From DASWOJ01 sp964242415 (GTDB lineage: Bacteria > Pseudomonadota > Alphaproteobacteria > Acetobacterales > Acetobacteraceae): DNA of 64,000 nt. The notes under the pieces are model-generated. The model was not told where the DNA came from. It saw nothing but the letters and a program-made list of their open reading frames with translations, and searched no databases. Shown in pieces: positions 42,890 to 51,951 of this stretch. Both the position numbers and the translations under genes were made by a program. The stretch covers positions 62,001 to 126,000 of the forward strand of contig CAXTAT010000003.1 of the NCBI GenBank assembly GCA_964242415.1. The letters are read 5' to 3'. The first letter of the stretch is position 1; every line of letters begins with the position of its first letter.

Positions 42890-43122
42890 GCGCTCTTGCA
42901 AAGCCGCCGGACCTGACTAGCATGGCCGGGCGCCGCGCCGGCCGGGCCGAAGCGGATGATCCCGTCCGCAAACCCCTGCATCAGCCGCGCCAGGAACGCC
43001 CGAGTATCCGCGGCGTCGAGCTTCGCCCTGGCGCCGGCGGCAAACGCCTCCGGCTGCGCCGTCGCCGCATCCGGTTGCGGCGGTTGCCGTGACGCCAGCC
43101 GCGCCCGAAGCGTCCCGCCCAT
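42886..43122 (-). CDS. small uncharacterised protein downstream of mutL
   Basis: 78 residues from ATG 43122, beginning 23 bases after the mutL stop. A Pro/Gln-rich lead (RQPPQPDAATAQPEAFAAGA) is followed by one good helix (DTRAFLARLMQGFADGIIRF). Position in the mutL direction and the helical C-terminal half favour a real gene, but no family is recognised, and the stop codon overlaps that of convergent rsmD. The start could lie slightly further upstream. Confidence 0.4.
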   Translation of the reverse strand: MGGTLRARLASRQPPQPDAATAQPEAFAAGARAKLDAADTRAFLARLMQGFADGIIRFGPAGAAPGHASQVRRLCKSA

Positions 43123-43145
43123 CCCCGCCGAAACCCCCGGCCGAC

Positions 43146-44921
43146 TCACCGCCGGCCGAACATCCGTTCGATCTCGGCGCGGGACAGCTTCAGGAAGGTC
43201 GGCCGCCCGTGGCTGCAGGTCGCAGCGCGCGGCGTGGCCTCCATCTGGCGCAGCATCGCGTCCATCTCCGGCTGCAACAGGCGACGGCCAGCGCGGATGC
43301 TGCCGTGGCACGCCAGCCGGGCGAGCACGGCGTCCATCCGGGCCTCCAGCACGGTGGCCTCCCCGGCCTCGGCCAGCTCGTCCGCCAGGTCGCGCAACAG
43401 CGGCGCCGGGTCGGGGCTGCCCAGGGCAGCGGGCAGGGCGCGCACCAGCACGGCGCCGGGGCCGAACCCCTCCAGCTCCAGGCCGAGCCGGGCCAGGGCA
43501 TCGGCGTGGCCCAGCAGCCGGGCAGCGTCGGCGGGCGGCAGATCGACCACCGCGGGCAGCAGCAGCGGCTGCCGGCGGACCCCGCCGGCCAGGTGCTGCG
43601 TGCGCAGCGCCTCATGCGTCAGGCGCTCATGGGCGGCGTGCTGATCGACCAGCACCAGCCCGCCATCGGCGGCGACGGCCAGGATGTAGGTATCCAGCAC
43701 CTGCGCCACCGCGGCGCCCAGCGGGTGCGCGGTCTCAGGCGGAGCAGGGGCGGGCAGGGCGCGGGCAGCCGGCGCCGCGCCCAGCGGGAGTTGCGCCTCG
43801 GCAAACCCCTGAAAGCGCGGGCCGCCGCGACCGGGCCGGCCCTGCAACTGGCTGGACACCAGGCGCAGGGCCGGGCGCATGACGCTCTCCGGCCCAGCCG
43901 CCCTCCCTGCCAGCGCCCCGCCCGCCAAGGCACGCGACAGGGCGCCGATGACCAGGCTCCGCACCCCGGCCGGGTCGCGGAAGCGCAGCTCGGTCTTGGC
44001 GGGATGCACGTTCACGTCCAGCTCGTCCGCCGGCAGGTCAAGGTACAACGCCGCCACCGGATGCCGGCCGCTGGCGATCACGTCGCGATAGGCCACGCGC
44101 AGCGCCACCTTCAGCACCGGGTCGGCCACCGGCCGGCCGTTCACCACCAGGCCCTGCGCCATCCCGGTCGCGCGGGTGACGGTGGGGGCGCAGGCGAAGC
44201 CGCTCAGCCGCATGGCGCCGCGCGCCTCATCGACTGGAAGCACCGCCGCCGCCGCCTCCGGCCCCAGCAGCGCGGCGACGCGGGCGGCGCGGTCCTGCGC
44301 TGGCAGGTCGAACGCGGCACGGCCGTCCACCTCGCAGCGGAAAGCGACACCCGGGGCGGCGAGCGCCAGGCGGCGCACCGCCTGCTCGGCGTGCTCGCCC
44401 TCGGTGCGGGGGTGCTTCAGGAACTTGCGCCGGGCCGGCGTGGCGTAGAACAGGTCGGCCACTACCACGCGGGTGCCCGGGGCGCCTGGGGCCGGCGCCG
44501 GTTCGGCCAGCACGCCGCCCTCGACGCGGACCAGGTGGGCGTTCGGCGCGCCGTGCGGACGGCTGGTGATGTGCAGGCGGGCCGCCGCGCCGATGCTGGG
44601 CAGCGCCTCGCCGCGGAAGCCCAGGGTGGTGATCCGCACCAGCGCCTCGTCCAGCAGCTTGCTGGTGCAGTGGCGCTGCACCGCCAGCAGCAGGTCGGCG
44701 GCGTCCATGCCGCAGCCGTCGTCCACGACCTCAATCCGGTCGATGCCGCCGCCCAGCAGCGACACGGCGATCCGGCGCGCCCCGGCGTCGAGGGCATTCT
44801 CCACCAGCTCCTTCACCGCCGCGGCCGGGCGCTCGATCACCTCGCCGGCGGCGATGCGGTTCACCAGCCCGGTGGGCAGGAGCCGGATGCGCGGTGGGGC
44901 GTGCGGGGCGGCTGTCTGCAT
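43146..44921 (-). CDS. mutL: DNA mismatch repair protein MutL
   Basis: 591 residues. The GHKL ATPase at the N-terminus shows IAAGEVIERPAAAVKELVEN (catalytic Glu), IEVVDDGCGMDAADLLLAVQ and TLGFRGEALPSIGAAARLHI. After a Pro/Ala-rich linker, the C-terminal domain carries DQHAAHERLTHE, the DQHA(x)2E(x)4E endonuclease motif, and ends GRPTFLKLSRAEIERMF. It is therefore the nicking type of MutL used without MutH. Divergent from the M20 peptidase gene. Confidence 0.96.
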   Translation of the reverse strand: MQTAAPHAPPRIRLLPTGLVNRIAAGEVIERPAAAVKELVENALDAGARRIAVSLLGGGIDRIEVVDDGCGMDAADLLLAVQRHCTSKLLDEALVRITTLGFRGEALPSIGAAARLHITSRPHGAPNAHLVRVEGGVLAEPAPAPGAPGTRVVVADLFYATPARRKFLKHPRTEGEHAEQAVRRLALAAPGVAFRCEVDGRAAFDLPAQDRAARVAALLGPEAAAAVLPVDEARGAMRLSGFACAPTVTRATGMAQGLVVNGRPVADPVLKVALRVAYRDVIASGRHPVAALYLDLPADELDVNVHPAKTELRFRDPAGVRSLVIGALSRALAGGALAGRAAGPESVMRPALRLVSSQLQGRPGRGGPRFQGFAEAQLPLGAAPAARALPAPAPPETAHPLGAAVAQVLDTYILAVAADGGLVLVDQHAAHERLTHEALRTQHLAGGVRRQPLLLPAVVDLPPADAARLLGHADALARLGLELEGFGPGAVLVRALPAALGSPDPAPLLRDLADELAEAGEATVLEARMDAVLARLACHGSIRAGRRLLQPEMDAMLRQMEATPRAATCSHGRPTFLKLSRAEIERMFGRR

Positions 44922-44988
44922 GCCACGATCATAAGGCGGCGTATCCCCCGCGGCCTAGCGTTATGCTGGATTGCGCCGGAATATGCAG

Positions 44989-45037
44989 GCCAGAAAACGC
45001 AGGCCAGAAAACGCAGGCCAGAAAACGCAGGCCAGAC
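44989..45037. repeat. 14-base tandem repeat upstream of the M20 peptidase gene
   Basis: Three perfect copies of GCCAGAAAACGCAG (44989-45002, 45003-45016, 45017-45030) and a partial fourth lie 30-80 bases before ATG 45067, in the mutL/M20 divergent region. It is A-rich compared with its surroundings. A role in spacing promoter elements is possible but not shown. Confidence 0.85.
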
Positions 45038-45066
45038 GATCCAAGCCAGAAGACTCAGGAGCCGCC

Positions 45067-46425
45067 ATGCCCGACCAGACCCCGCTCGACAGGCCCATCG
45101 GCCCGCCCCTCGATCCCGGCGCACGCCGCGCCATCCTGGACGCTGTGGGATCGCTGCAGGACGACTCGACGGCGCTGCTGGCCCGGCTGGTGCGGCATCG
45201 CAGCCTGCTCGGCGAGGAGGCCGGCTGCCTGGCGGAGATGGAGGGCGCGTTCGCCGGCCTCGGCCTGCCCACCCGGCGGGTGCCGGTCGATCCGGACGTG
45301 CTGGCCGGCGTGCCCGGGTGGTCGCCGCCGCTGATCCCCTATGCCGGGCGCGACAACGTGGTCGCCGTGCACCGGCCGCGATCGGCCCCGGAGTCGGCTC
45401 CAGGATCGGCCGCATCGGCGGCAGGGGGCCGCAGCCTGATCCTGCAGGGCCACGTCGATGTCGTGCCGGAGGGCGCCGCCGACCTGTGGACCACCCCGCC
45501 CTTTGAGCCGAGCGTCCGCGACGGCCGCATGTATGGCCGCGGCGCCGGGGACATGAAGGCTGGCCTGGTCAGCATGGTGATGGCCGTCGAGGCCCTGCGC
45601 CGCGCCGGCCTGCAACCCGCGGCCGAGCTGCACCTGGCTGCCGTGATCGAGGAGGAGTGCACCGGCAACGGCGCCCTGGCCGTCATGCACGCCCTGCCGC
45701 GCCCGGACGCCTGCCTGATCCCGGAGCCAGGCCCTGGCTTCCCCGCCCTGTATGTCGCCGAGGTCGGCGTGGTCTGGGCCTGGGTCACCGTCACCGGCCG
45801 CCCGGCCCATGTGCGCGAGATGCACTCAGGGGTGAACGCCATTGAGGCCGCCACCGCTGTCATGGACCGCTTCCGCGCCTATGAGAACGAGATGAACCGC
45901 GCCGAGCGCCGCCACTCGGCCTTTGCCGCGGAGAACCATCCGATCAACGTCAACATCGGCACCATCACGGGCGGCGAGTGGAACAGCAGCGTCGCCACCC
46001 GCGCCCGGCTGGGCATCCGCGTCGGCGTCATGCCGGGCCATTCGTGCCACGCGGTGCGGGCCGAGATCGAGGCGGTCGTGGCGGAGCTTGGCGCCGACCC
46101 GCGGCTGCGCGGGGCCGGGGTGTCGGTGGCGTTCCAGGGCTTCATGGCCGATGGCTGCCTGTTCCCGCCGGAGCAGCCGATCTCGCAGGCGGTCAGCGCG
46201 GCGCACCGGGCCGTGACAGGGGAGGTGCTGCGCCATTACAACGCGACCGGCCTGACCGATGCCCGGCACTACGTCCTGACCGGCGGCACGCAGGCGGCCT
46301 GCTACGGCCCGGACGCCGAGAACATCCACGGCATCGACGAGAGCGTCGGGCTGGCCTGCATGATGGACGTGACGAAGGTGCTCGCGCTCACCATCGCGGG
46401 TTGGTGCGGTGTCGAGCCTATCTGA
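45067..46425 (+). CDS. M20 family metallopeptidase (ArgE/DapE-like deacylase)
   Basis: 452 residues. Di-zinc site motifs: ILQGHVDVVPEGAADLWTTP (His-x-Asp), GAGDMKAGLVSMVMAVEALR, AVIEEECTGNGALAVMHALP (Glu-Glu) and, near the end, the metal-binding His in AENIHGIDESVGLACMMDV. A lid domain is inserted (TVTGRPAHVREMHSGVNAIE). It hydrolyses an N-acyl amino acid or related amide; the substrate is not predictable. ATG 45067 has AGGAG about seven bases upstream; the longer frame would translate the tandem repeat and is rejected. It overlaps the convergent nagA-like gene by eight bases. Confidence 0.9.
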   Translation: MPDQTPLDRPIGPPLDPGARRAILDAVGSLQDDSTALLARLVRHRSLLGEEAGCLAEMEGAFAGLGLPTRRVPVDPDVLAGVPGWSPPLIPYAGRDNVVAVHRPRSAPESAPGSAASAAGGRSLILQGHVDVVPEGAADLWTTPPFEPSVRDGRMYGRGAGDMKAGLVSMVMAVEALRRAGLQPAAELHLAAVIEEECTGNGALAVMHALPRPDACLIPEPGPGFPALYVAEVGVVWAWVTVTGRPAHVREMHSGVNAIEAATAVMDRFRAYENEMNRAERRHSAFAAENHPINVNIGTITGGEWNSSVATRARLGIRVGVMPGHSCHAVRAEIEAVVAELGADPRLRGAGVSVAFQGFMADGCLFPPEQPISQAVSAAHRAVTGEVLRHYNATGLTDARHYVLTGGTQAACYGPDAENIHGIDESVGLACMMDVTKVLALTIAGWCGVEPI

Positions 46426-47464
46426 TGTCATGACGGATCAGCCTGTCCGCGGCCTCCACCGTATGCAGGCGCGGCCCAGGCTCGTTGACCCGTGTGGGCA
46501 GGTGCCAATGCAGCTTGCCCACGGGCAGCTCGATGCCATGCGCCGCCGCCGCGGGGCCAAGCAGCGCCGCCGGGGCGTCAGCCGCCATGGCGACCGCCTC
46601 CGCCAGCGTCGCGATCCCCCACCCGACCAGGTTCCGCACCGCCCGCTCCAGCGTCAGGGCCGACCCTGCCAGGGTGCGCGGACCCGGCAGCCGCACGCTG
46701 CCATCCTCGGCGCCCTCGATCTCCATGCCCGCAAAGCTGTAGCGGCCCGGCGGCGCGGCGGCGGCGGCCACGGCGTCCGTCACCAGGATCGCCCGGCCCG
46801 GCCCCTTCGCCCGGATCATCGCCCGCAGCGCCGGGCGCGGCAGGTGGATGCCGTCGGCAATGAACCCAGCCGCCAGCCGGTCCTCTGCCAGTTGCGCCAT
46901 CAGCGGGTTGTCCAGCTTCGGCAGCACGCCCGGCAGTCCGTTGCCCAGGTGGGTGGACATGCGCGCCCCGGCCTCTGCCGCCCGCGCCACCACCGCCGCA
47001 CCGGCATCGGAGTGGCCGATGGCGGCGATCTTGCCCCGCTCCGCCAGCCAGCGGATCAGCGCCTCCGCCCCCGGCAGCTCGGCGGCCAGGGTCATCAGCA
47101 GGATCGGCCGGGCCAGGCCGTTGCCCCACCGCTGCACCAAGCCGGGATCCGGCGGCAGCATGGCGGCGGGCGGGTGGCAGCCGGCGAAGCCCGGCCCCGG
47201 GTTCAGGAACGGACCCTCGACGTGGTAGCCCGGCACCATCAGCGGCCCCAGCCGGCTGCCGGCCACGGCGGCGTCCAGCGCCCGCAGCCGCGCCTCCAGC
47301 ACCTCGCAACCGGCCGTGATGACCGTGGGCAGGCAGGCCGTGACGCCCCCCGCCAGCATCGCCTGCAGCGCATGGTCCATCGCATCGGCGGTGATCCCCG
47401 CGTCGTTGAAGTCCACGCCGGCATAGCCGTTGACCTGCAGGTCGATCAGCCCGGCGCTGCGCAT
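46418..47464 (-). CDS. nagA: N-acetylglucosamine-6-phosphate deacetylase-like amidohydrolase
   Basis: 348 residues, shorter than usual (about 380) because it begins directly at GLIDLQVNGYAGVDFNDAGI, without most of the N-terminal beta-sandwich strand set. NagA features present: GYHVEGPFLNPGPGFAGCHP (metal-binding Glu), KIAAIGHSDAGAA, THLGNGLPGV, FIADGIHLPRPALRAMIRA and the catalytic Asp in AILVTDAVAAAAAPPG. It removes acetyl from GlcNAc-6-P. No nagB or transporter is nearby. The stop overlaps the M20 peptidase gene. Confidence 0.85.
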   Translation of the reverse strand: MRSAGLIDLQVNGYAGVDFNDAGITADAMDHALQAMLAGGVTACLPTVITAGCEVLEARLRALDAAVAGSRLGPLMVPGYHVEGPFLNPGPGFAGCHPPAAMLPPDPGLVQRWGNGLARPILLMTLAAELPGAEALIRWLAERGKIAAIGHSDAGAAVVARAAEAGARMSTHLGNGLPGVLPKLDNPLMAQLAEDRLAAGFIADGIHLPRPALRAMIRAKGPGRAILVTDAVAAAAAPPGRYSFAGMEIEGAEDGSVRLPGPRTLAGSALTLERAVRNLVGWGIATLAEAVAMAADAPAALLGPAAAAHGIELPVGKLHWHLPTRVNEPGPRLHTVEAADRLIRHDIR

Positions 47465-47472
47465 CCCACCGC

Positions 47473-48138
47473 CTACCAGGGCAGCTCTGCCCCGCTGTAG
47501 TCCAGGAAGGCCGAGCCGGGCTTGCCGTGCCGGGCGATGATGACGTCGGCCAGCCCCCGCACGCTGGTCGGCACGTCCAGGTCGGCGCCCTGGCCGCCCA
47601 TGTCGGTCTGCACCCAGCCCGGATGCAGCGACAGCACGGTGCGCGGGTGGTCCAGCTTGGCCGCCAGGCTGCGCGTCATCGAGTTCAGCGCGGCCTTGCT
47701 GGCGCGATACAGCTCCATGTCGCCACGTGTGTTGCCCCCGACGCTGCCCATGCGCGACGTCATGAAGGCCAGCGTGCCATCGGGCGCCAGCCGGTGCAGC
47801 AGCGCCCGCGCCGCCTGGACCGGCGCGATCGCGTTGGTCAGGAACAGCAGGCCCGCCTCGGCCGCGGTGGCCTCGGCGGCATCCTGGTGGCTGGGGCCGC
47901 TCACGCCGGCATTGATGAACAGCAGGTCCAGCCCGGGGCCGACCTGGCCGTGCAGGGTGGCGACCGCAGCCGGGTCGGTGATGTCGCAGAGCAGGGCCTG
48001 GGCGCCGGCCGCCTCCAGCCCGGCCCGGTCGGCGTCCCGGCGCACGGTGCCGGCGACGCTCCAGCCGCGCGAGGCGAACTCCCGCGCCAGGCCGAGGCCG
48101 AGGCCGCGCGACGCTCCAAGGATCAGTGCTGAGGGCAT
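47473..48138 (-). CDS. short-chain dehydrogenase/reductase
   Basis: 221 residues. The Rossmann start is ALILGASRGLGLGLAREFAS (Gly-x3-Gly-x-Gly), the NAG motif LDLLFINAGVSG, and the catalytic Tyr-x3-Lys ELYRASKAALNSMTRSLAAK, with the Ser in FMTSRMGSVGG. It is a C-factor/csgA-like SDR; the substrate is unknown. The stop lies eight bases from the start of the nagA-like gene, so the two may be co-transcribed. Confidence 0.9.
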   Translation of the reverse strand: MPSALILGASRGLGLGLAREFASRGWSVAGTVRRDADRAGLEAAGAQALLCDITDPAAVATLHGQVGPGLDLLFINAGVSGPSHQDAAEATAAEAGLLFLTNAIAPVQAARALLHRLAPDGTLAFMTSRMGSVGGNTRGDMELYRASKAALNSMTRSLAAKLDHPRTVLSLHPGWVQTDMGGQGADLDVPTSVRGLADVIIARHGKPGSAFLDYSGAELPW

Positions 48139-48317
48139 GATGGGTCTCCGGTCATGGTGTGGCAGGCGCAGACAGCGTGGGCGCTCAGCGCCGCCTCGAT
48201 CCTAGAAGACGACGGCGCCGCATGAGGGTTAAGCTTCTCCCGGGGCCGACCTCAACACGGGTGCAACCCGCGCCGCGAGGTGCAGGGAGGATGCTGACAG
48301 GTGCTCCCAGGCCGAGG

Positions 48318-49076
48318 CTAGGCAGGGCGGCGGGCCACCGCGATGATGTTCTTGTCGAGCGGCACCCGCCAGCCCTCGCTGCCGAGCTCGACTGCATAGA
48401 CGGCCCGCATCGCCTTGCGCGTAATCCGCTTGATCAGCCACATCTTGAGCGGGCCGCGGTCGCGCATGACCTCGCGCCAGGGCGGCCGCGGCTCTGGCAG
48501 GTCGGCGTCGGTCACCGTCGCAGGCTCGAACCCGGCGTCGTGCAGCAGCGCGTCCAGCGAGGTTGCGGTGAAGGCGGCATGGTGCGTGTGGTCGGCATAG
48601 CGCATGTGGCTGGCGATGATGCTGTCGGCGTTGGGCACCTGGCACACGAAGGCGCCGCCTGGCTTCAGGGCGCGGCAGATGTCGAGCAGCGTGCGAGGCA
48701 CGGCATCAGGCGGCACATGCTCCAGCACGTCGAAGGCCAGGATGGCGTCGTAGCGGTTGCTGCGCTCGGCCATCCAGGGTGCGATTTCAGGAACGGTCAG
48801 CAGGTGGGCCTGCAGGTTGCGGCGGCGGCACAGGGCCACAGCCGTCGGGTCTATATCGTAACCTTCCGAGTCCGTAATGTCGAGCTGCGCCAGCGCGCCG
48901 AGGCAAAAGCCCCAGCCACAGCCGATGTCGAGCACGCGGTCGCCAGGGCGCAGCACGCCCAACGGGCGCAGCTTGCGGGCGAAATAGCCTGCCATGCCAG
49001 CGAAGTGGGAGTCCGTCTCGTTGTGCCACTTGCGGAAGTGATAGGCGTAGTCGGTCAGGGGCATCTGCTCGGCCAT
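48318..49076 (-). CDS. class I SAM-dependent methyltransferase
   Basis: 252 residues from ATG 49076 (MAEQMPLTDYAYHFRKWHNE). Motif I is GDRVLDIGCGWGFCLGALAQ, followed by an acidic position in SEGYDIDPTAVALCRRR and YDAILAFDVLEHVPPDAVPR. It resembles glycan- or lipid-linked methyltransferases of the Methyltransf_23 group, but the acceptor is not evident. A TTG 12 codons upstream is a less likely start. No nearby sugar or polysaccharide genes give a clue. Confidence 0.85.
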   Translation of the reverse strand: MAEQMPLTDYAYHFRKWHNETDSHFAGMAGYFARKLRPLGVLRPGDRVLDIGCGWGFCLGALAQLDITDSEGYDIDPTAVALCRRRNLQAHLLTVPEIAPWMAERSNRYDAILAFDVLEHVPPDAVPRTLLDICRALKPGGAFVCQVPNADSIIASHMRYADHTHHAAFTATSLDALLHDAGFEPATVTDADLPEPRPPWREVMRDRGPLKMWLIKRITRKAMRAVYAVELGSEGWRVPLDKNIIAVARRPA

Positions 49077-49372
49077 GCCCGCAGGCTTCCCGGGTTGCCG
49101 GGCCGGCGTCAAGCTGTTTGGGGAGCAGGCCAGCGAACGTCCGCAAGGCCAAGTTGCATAGCCGCCGCGACAGGGGCGGCATCACAGCCTGCGTGACCCC
49201 AGGGCTGGCTTGGCTGCAACCTGTCCGCCGAGGCGGGACGGCAGCGGGCGGGTTGCCGGGCCACTGCAATGCCGGACTTCGTGTTTCCGGCTCGCGCCAT
49301 CGTCCTGGCGGGAACATTCAGCACGGGACGGCGTTGCGCGCCTACTCCAAGAACAACCCGAGGTGTTCCCCC

Positions 49373-50419
49373 ATGTCTGCAGACGCCCGCGTCGTCGCCA
49401 TCACCGGCGCATCGTCCGGCATCGGCCGTGCCGCCGCCGAGTACTTCGCGCAGAAGGGCTGGCGCGTCGGCCTGATCGCCCGGTCCGAGTCTAACCTGGA
49501 CCTCGTCCGCAAGGCCGTCATCACCAACGGCGGCACCGCCTCCGTCGCCGTGGCGGACGTGTCCGACAGCGCGCAGCTTGCCGCCGCCGCCGACCACATC
49601 GAGGCCGAGCTGGGCCCCATCGACGTCTGGGTCAACAACGCCGGCGTCAGCGTGCTCGGCAAGTTCCTCGACATCACCGAGGACGAGTTCCGCCGGGTGA
49701 CCGAGGTGAACTACCTCGGCACCGTCAACGGCACCCGCATCGCGCTCGCCCGCATGAAGCCGCGCGACAAGGGCGTCATCGTCCAGGTGCTGTCGGCGAT
49801 CAGCTACCGCGGCGTGCCGCTGCAGTCGCCGTACTCCGGCAGCAAGTATGCCCTGCGCGGCTTCACCGAGGCGTTGCGGGCCGAGTTGCTGGAGGAGGAC
49901 AGCGGCGTCCACGTCACCATGGTGCACCCGCCCGCGGTCAACACGCCGTTCTACGGGCACGCGACCACGCACCTGCCCAAGCCGATCCGCCCGCCGCCGC
50001 CGGTCTATCAGCCGGAGATCATCGCCGACGCCATCTACTTCGCCGCCACCAACCGGCGGCGCGAGGTGAAGGTGACGGCGTCCACCGTCGGCTTCGCCAT
50101 CGGCAACAAGTTCGCGCCGGGCCTGCTGGACTTCTTTGGCGGCAAGTTCGGCACCATGGCGCAGCAATCGGACGACGGGGCGCCGCCGCTCGACCCGAAC
50201 CTGAACAAGCCGGGCCAGATGCCGAGCGCCACGCACGGCCCGTTCGACTCCGAGAGCTTCAGCACCAGCGCGCAGATGTGGGCCAACAAGAACCAGGGCG
50301 TGCTGGGCCTCGGCTTGGGCCTGGGGCTGATCGCCTTGGCGTTGCTGGTGCAGCGGCCGGCAGCCGGGCCGGTGGTGCGGATGGCACGGCAGGGCGCCCG
50401 GCTGCTGAAGCAGGTCTAG
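49373..50419 (+). CDS. short-chain dehydrogenase with C-terminal membrane anchor
   Basis: 348 residues. SDR core: RVVAITGASSGIGRAAAEYF, the NNAG motif DVWVNNAGVSVLGKFLD, Ser in VQVLSAISYRGVPL and Tyr-x3-Lys in SPYSGSKYALRGFTEALRAE. About 100 residues beyond the standard SDR end there is an extension with LDFFGGKFGTMAQQSDDGAP and a terminal hydrophobic helix (QGVLGLGLGLGLIALALLVQ), so the enzyme is probably anchored to the membrane. Start 49373 is the SDR start; upstream codons are unconserved. The patatin gene follows at once. Confidence 0.88.
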   Translation: MSADARVVAITGASSGIGRAAAEYFAQKGWRVGLIARSESNLDLVRKAVITNGGTASVAVADVSDSAQLAAAADHIEAELGPIDVWVNNAGVSVLGKFLDITEDEFRRVTEVNYLGTVNGTRIALARMKPRDKGVIVQVLSAISYRGVPLQSPYSGSKYALRGFTEALRAELLEEDSGVHVTMVHPPAVNTPFYGHATTHLPKPIRPPPPVYQPEIIADAIYFAATNRRREVKVTASTVGFAIGNKFAPGLLDFFGGKFGTMAQQSDDGAPPLDPNLNKPGQMPSATHGPFDSESFSTSAQMWANKNQGVLGLGLGLGLIALALLVQRPAAGPVVRMARQGARLLKQV

Positions 50420-50422
50420 CCC

Positions 50423-51466
50423 GTGCTGGCGCTCGTGCTGGGCGGCGGCAACGCGCTTGGCGCCTACCATGGCGGCGTGGTGTCCGCGATGGAGGCGGCC
50501 GGCGTGGAGCCGGACTGGCTGGCCGGGTCGTCGATCGGGGCGGTGATGGCGGCGCTGGTGGCCGGCAACCCGCCCGGGCGCCGCACTGCCGCGGTTCGCG
50601 AGTTCTGGCGGCGCGGCGCCCTGCTGGACGGGCCGGCCTCCTGGGTGCCGGAGGCCTGGCGCAAGGCGTTCCACATGACGGCCGCGTTGCAGGCGCGCAC
50701 CTTGGGCCGGCCGGCGCTTTATCAGTTGCGGGTCGCGCAGCTCCTGGGGTTGGAGGGCAATCCCGGCCTGTACGACCTCGCCCCGATGCGGCGCACGCTG
50801 GAGGAGCTGGTCGATTTCGGCTTGCTGAACAACGGGCCGATCCGGGTGTCGGTCATGACGGTCGATCTGGAGACCGGCTTGGAGGCGCCCTTCGACACCG
50901 CACGGGATCGGCTGGGGGTGGACCACTTCATTGCCAGCGCCGCGCTGATCCCCGACTTCCCCGCGGTCGAGATCGATGGCCGGGCCTATGTCGATGGCGG
51001 CCTGGCGGCGAACCTGCCGGTGGACCTTGTGTTGCAGGAGCCGCCGGCCGAGCCGCTGGCCTGTTTCACCGCTGACCTGTTCCCCCGCGCCGCGCCGCGC
51101 CCGCGCCGCCTGGGCGATGCCGCCGAGCGGCAGTCCGACCTGCTGTTCGCCTGCCAGACCGAGCGGACGCTGCGCGCGATGCGGCAGGCCTGGCGCCTGC
51201 ACGCCGGGGCGGCTGCGGCGGTGTATCGCATGACCTACGCCTCGCAGCCCGGCGAGACCGCGATGAAGGGGTTCGACTTCTCGCAATCCAGCCTGGCCCG
51301 CCGTTGGCAGCAGGGGGAGATGGACATGCAGGATGCTCTCCAGCAGTGGCGCGCCACTCCGCCGGAGGGCACCGCCCTGGCCGTTCATGACATCACCGCT
51401 ACGCCGACGCTGGCCGCTGCCTCACACGCCCTCGGCGTACATGCCCCGCATCAGCCGGCAGCTTGA
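50423..51466 (+). CDS. patatin-like phospholipase
   Basis: 347 residues from GTG 50423, three bases after the SDR stop. The oxyanion hole LALVLGGGNALGAYHGGVVS, the Gly-x-Ser-x-Gly nucleophile (WLAGSSIGAVMAALVAGNPP, Ser about residue 36) and the catalytic Asp in AYVDGGLAANLPVDL (Asp-Gly-Gly) define a patatin Ser-Asp dyad acyl hydrolase. The C-terminal half (from about 230) is helical, with YASQPGETAMKGFDFSQSSL. No signal peptide. Probably co-transcribed with the membrane-anchored SDR, suggesting a lipid-related role (inference). Confidence 0.9.
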   Translation: MLALVLGGGNALGAYHGGVVSAMEAAGVEPDWLAGSSIGAVMAALVAGNPPGRRTAAVREFWRRGALLDGPASWVPEAWRKAFHMTAALQARTLGRPALYQLRVAQLLGLEGNPGLYDLAPMRRTLEELVDFGLLNNGPIRVSVMTVDLETGLEAPFDTARDRLGVDHFIASAALIPDFPAVEIDGRAYVDGGLAANLPVDLVLQEPPAEPLACFTADLFPRAAPRPRRLGDAAERQSDLLFACQTERTLRAMRQAWRLHAGAAAAVYRMTYASQPGETAMKGFDFSQSSLARRWQQGEMDMQDALQQWRATPPEGTALAVHDITATPTLAAASHALGVHAPHQPAA

Positions 51467-51854
51467 GTCGTCGCTGTACGTCGCAGACCTCGACCGCTCG
51501 GCCGGCTTCTACAAGCGCGTGTTCGGCTTCGAGGAGCTGCTAAGGGAGGACCGGATGATCGGCCTGGCGGTGCCGGGCGGGTCGGTGCTGCTGCTGTTCC
51601 GCCGCGGCGGCTCGGTCGAACCCAGCCAGGTGCCTGGCGGCGTCATCCCGCCGCATGACGGGCAGGGCGCCCTACACCTCTGCTTCGCCATCCCACTGGC
51701 GGAGCTGCAGGCGTGGGAGCGCCACCTGGCGGCGCTGGACATTGCGACGGAAAGCCGGGTCGTGCAGAGCTTCGGCGGCACCAGCCTTTATTTCCGCGAC
51801 CCGGACGGGCACTCGCTGGAGGTCGCCGTTCCCGGATTATGGGCAACCTACTGA
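51441..51854 (+). CDS. glyoxalase/bleomycin-resistance (VOC) family protein
   Basis: 137 residues: RQLESSLYVADLDRSAGFYK and TSLYFRDPDGHSLEVAVPGL are the two ends of a VOC fold, with metal-ligand positions in GALHLCFAIP and LEVA. These are usually dimeric metalloenzymes or resistance proteins; the activity is unknown. ATG 51441 lies inside the patatin gene's end (26-base overlap), implying coupled translation. Confidence 0.87.
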   Translation: MPRISRQLESSLYVADLDRSAGFYKRVFGFEELLREDRMIGLAVPGGSVLLLFRRGGSVEPSQVPGGVIPPHDGQGALHLCFAIPLAELQAWERHLAALDIATESRVVQSFGGTSLYFRDPDGHSLEVAVPGLWATY

Positions 51855-51951
51855 AGCGGCGGCGAACGCTGCCAAGGCTGGATTAGCCGCCGGGTTGCCG
51901 CACGCAGGCGACGCTCGACCGCTGCCGGGCAAGTTGGGCTATAGCAGCCGG

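Noticed and set aside
42886..43311. Longer version of the small gene after mutL, extending into mutL
   Set aside because: The extra N-terminal part is mutL DNA in another frame; only the portion from about 43122 is plausible.
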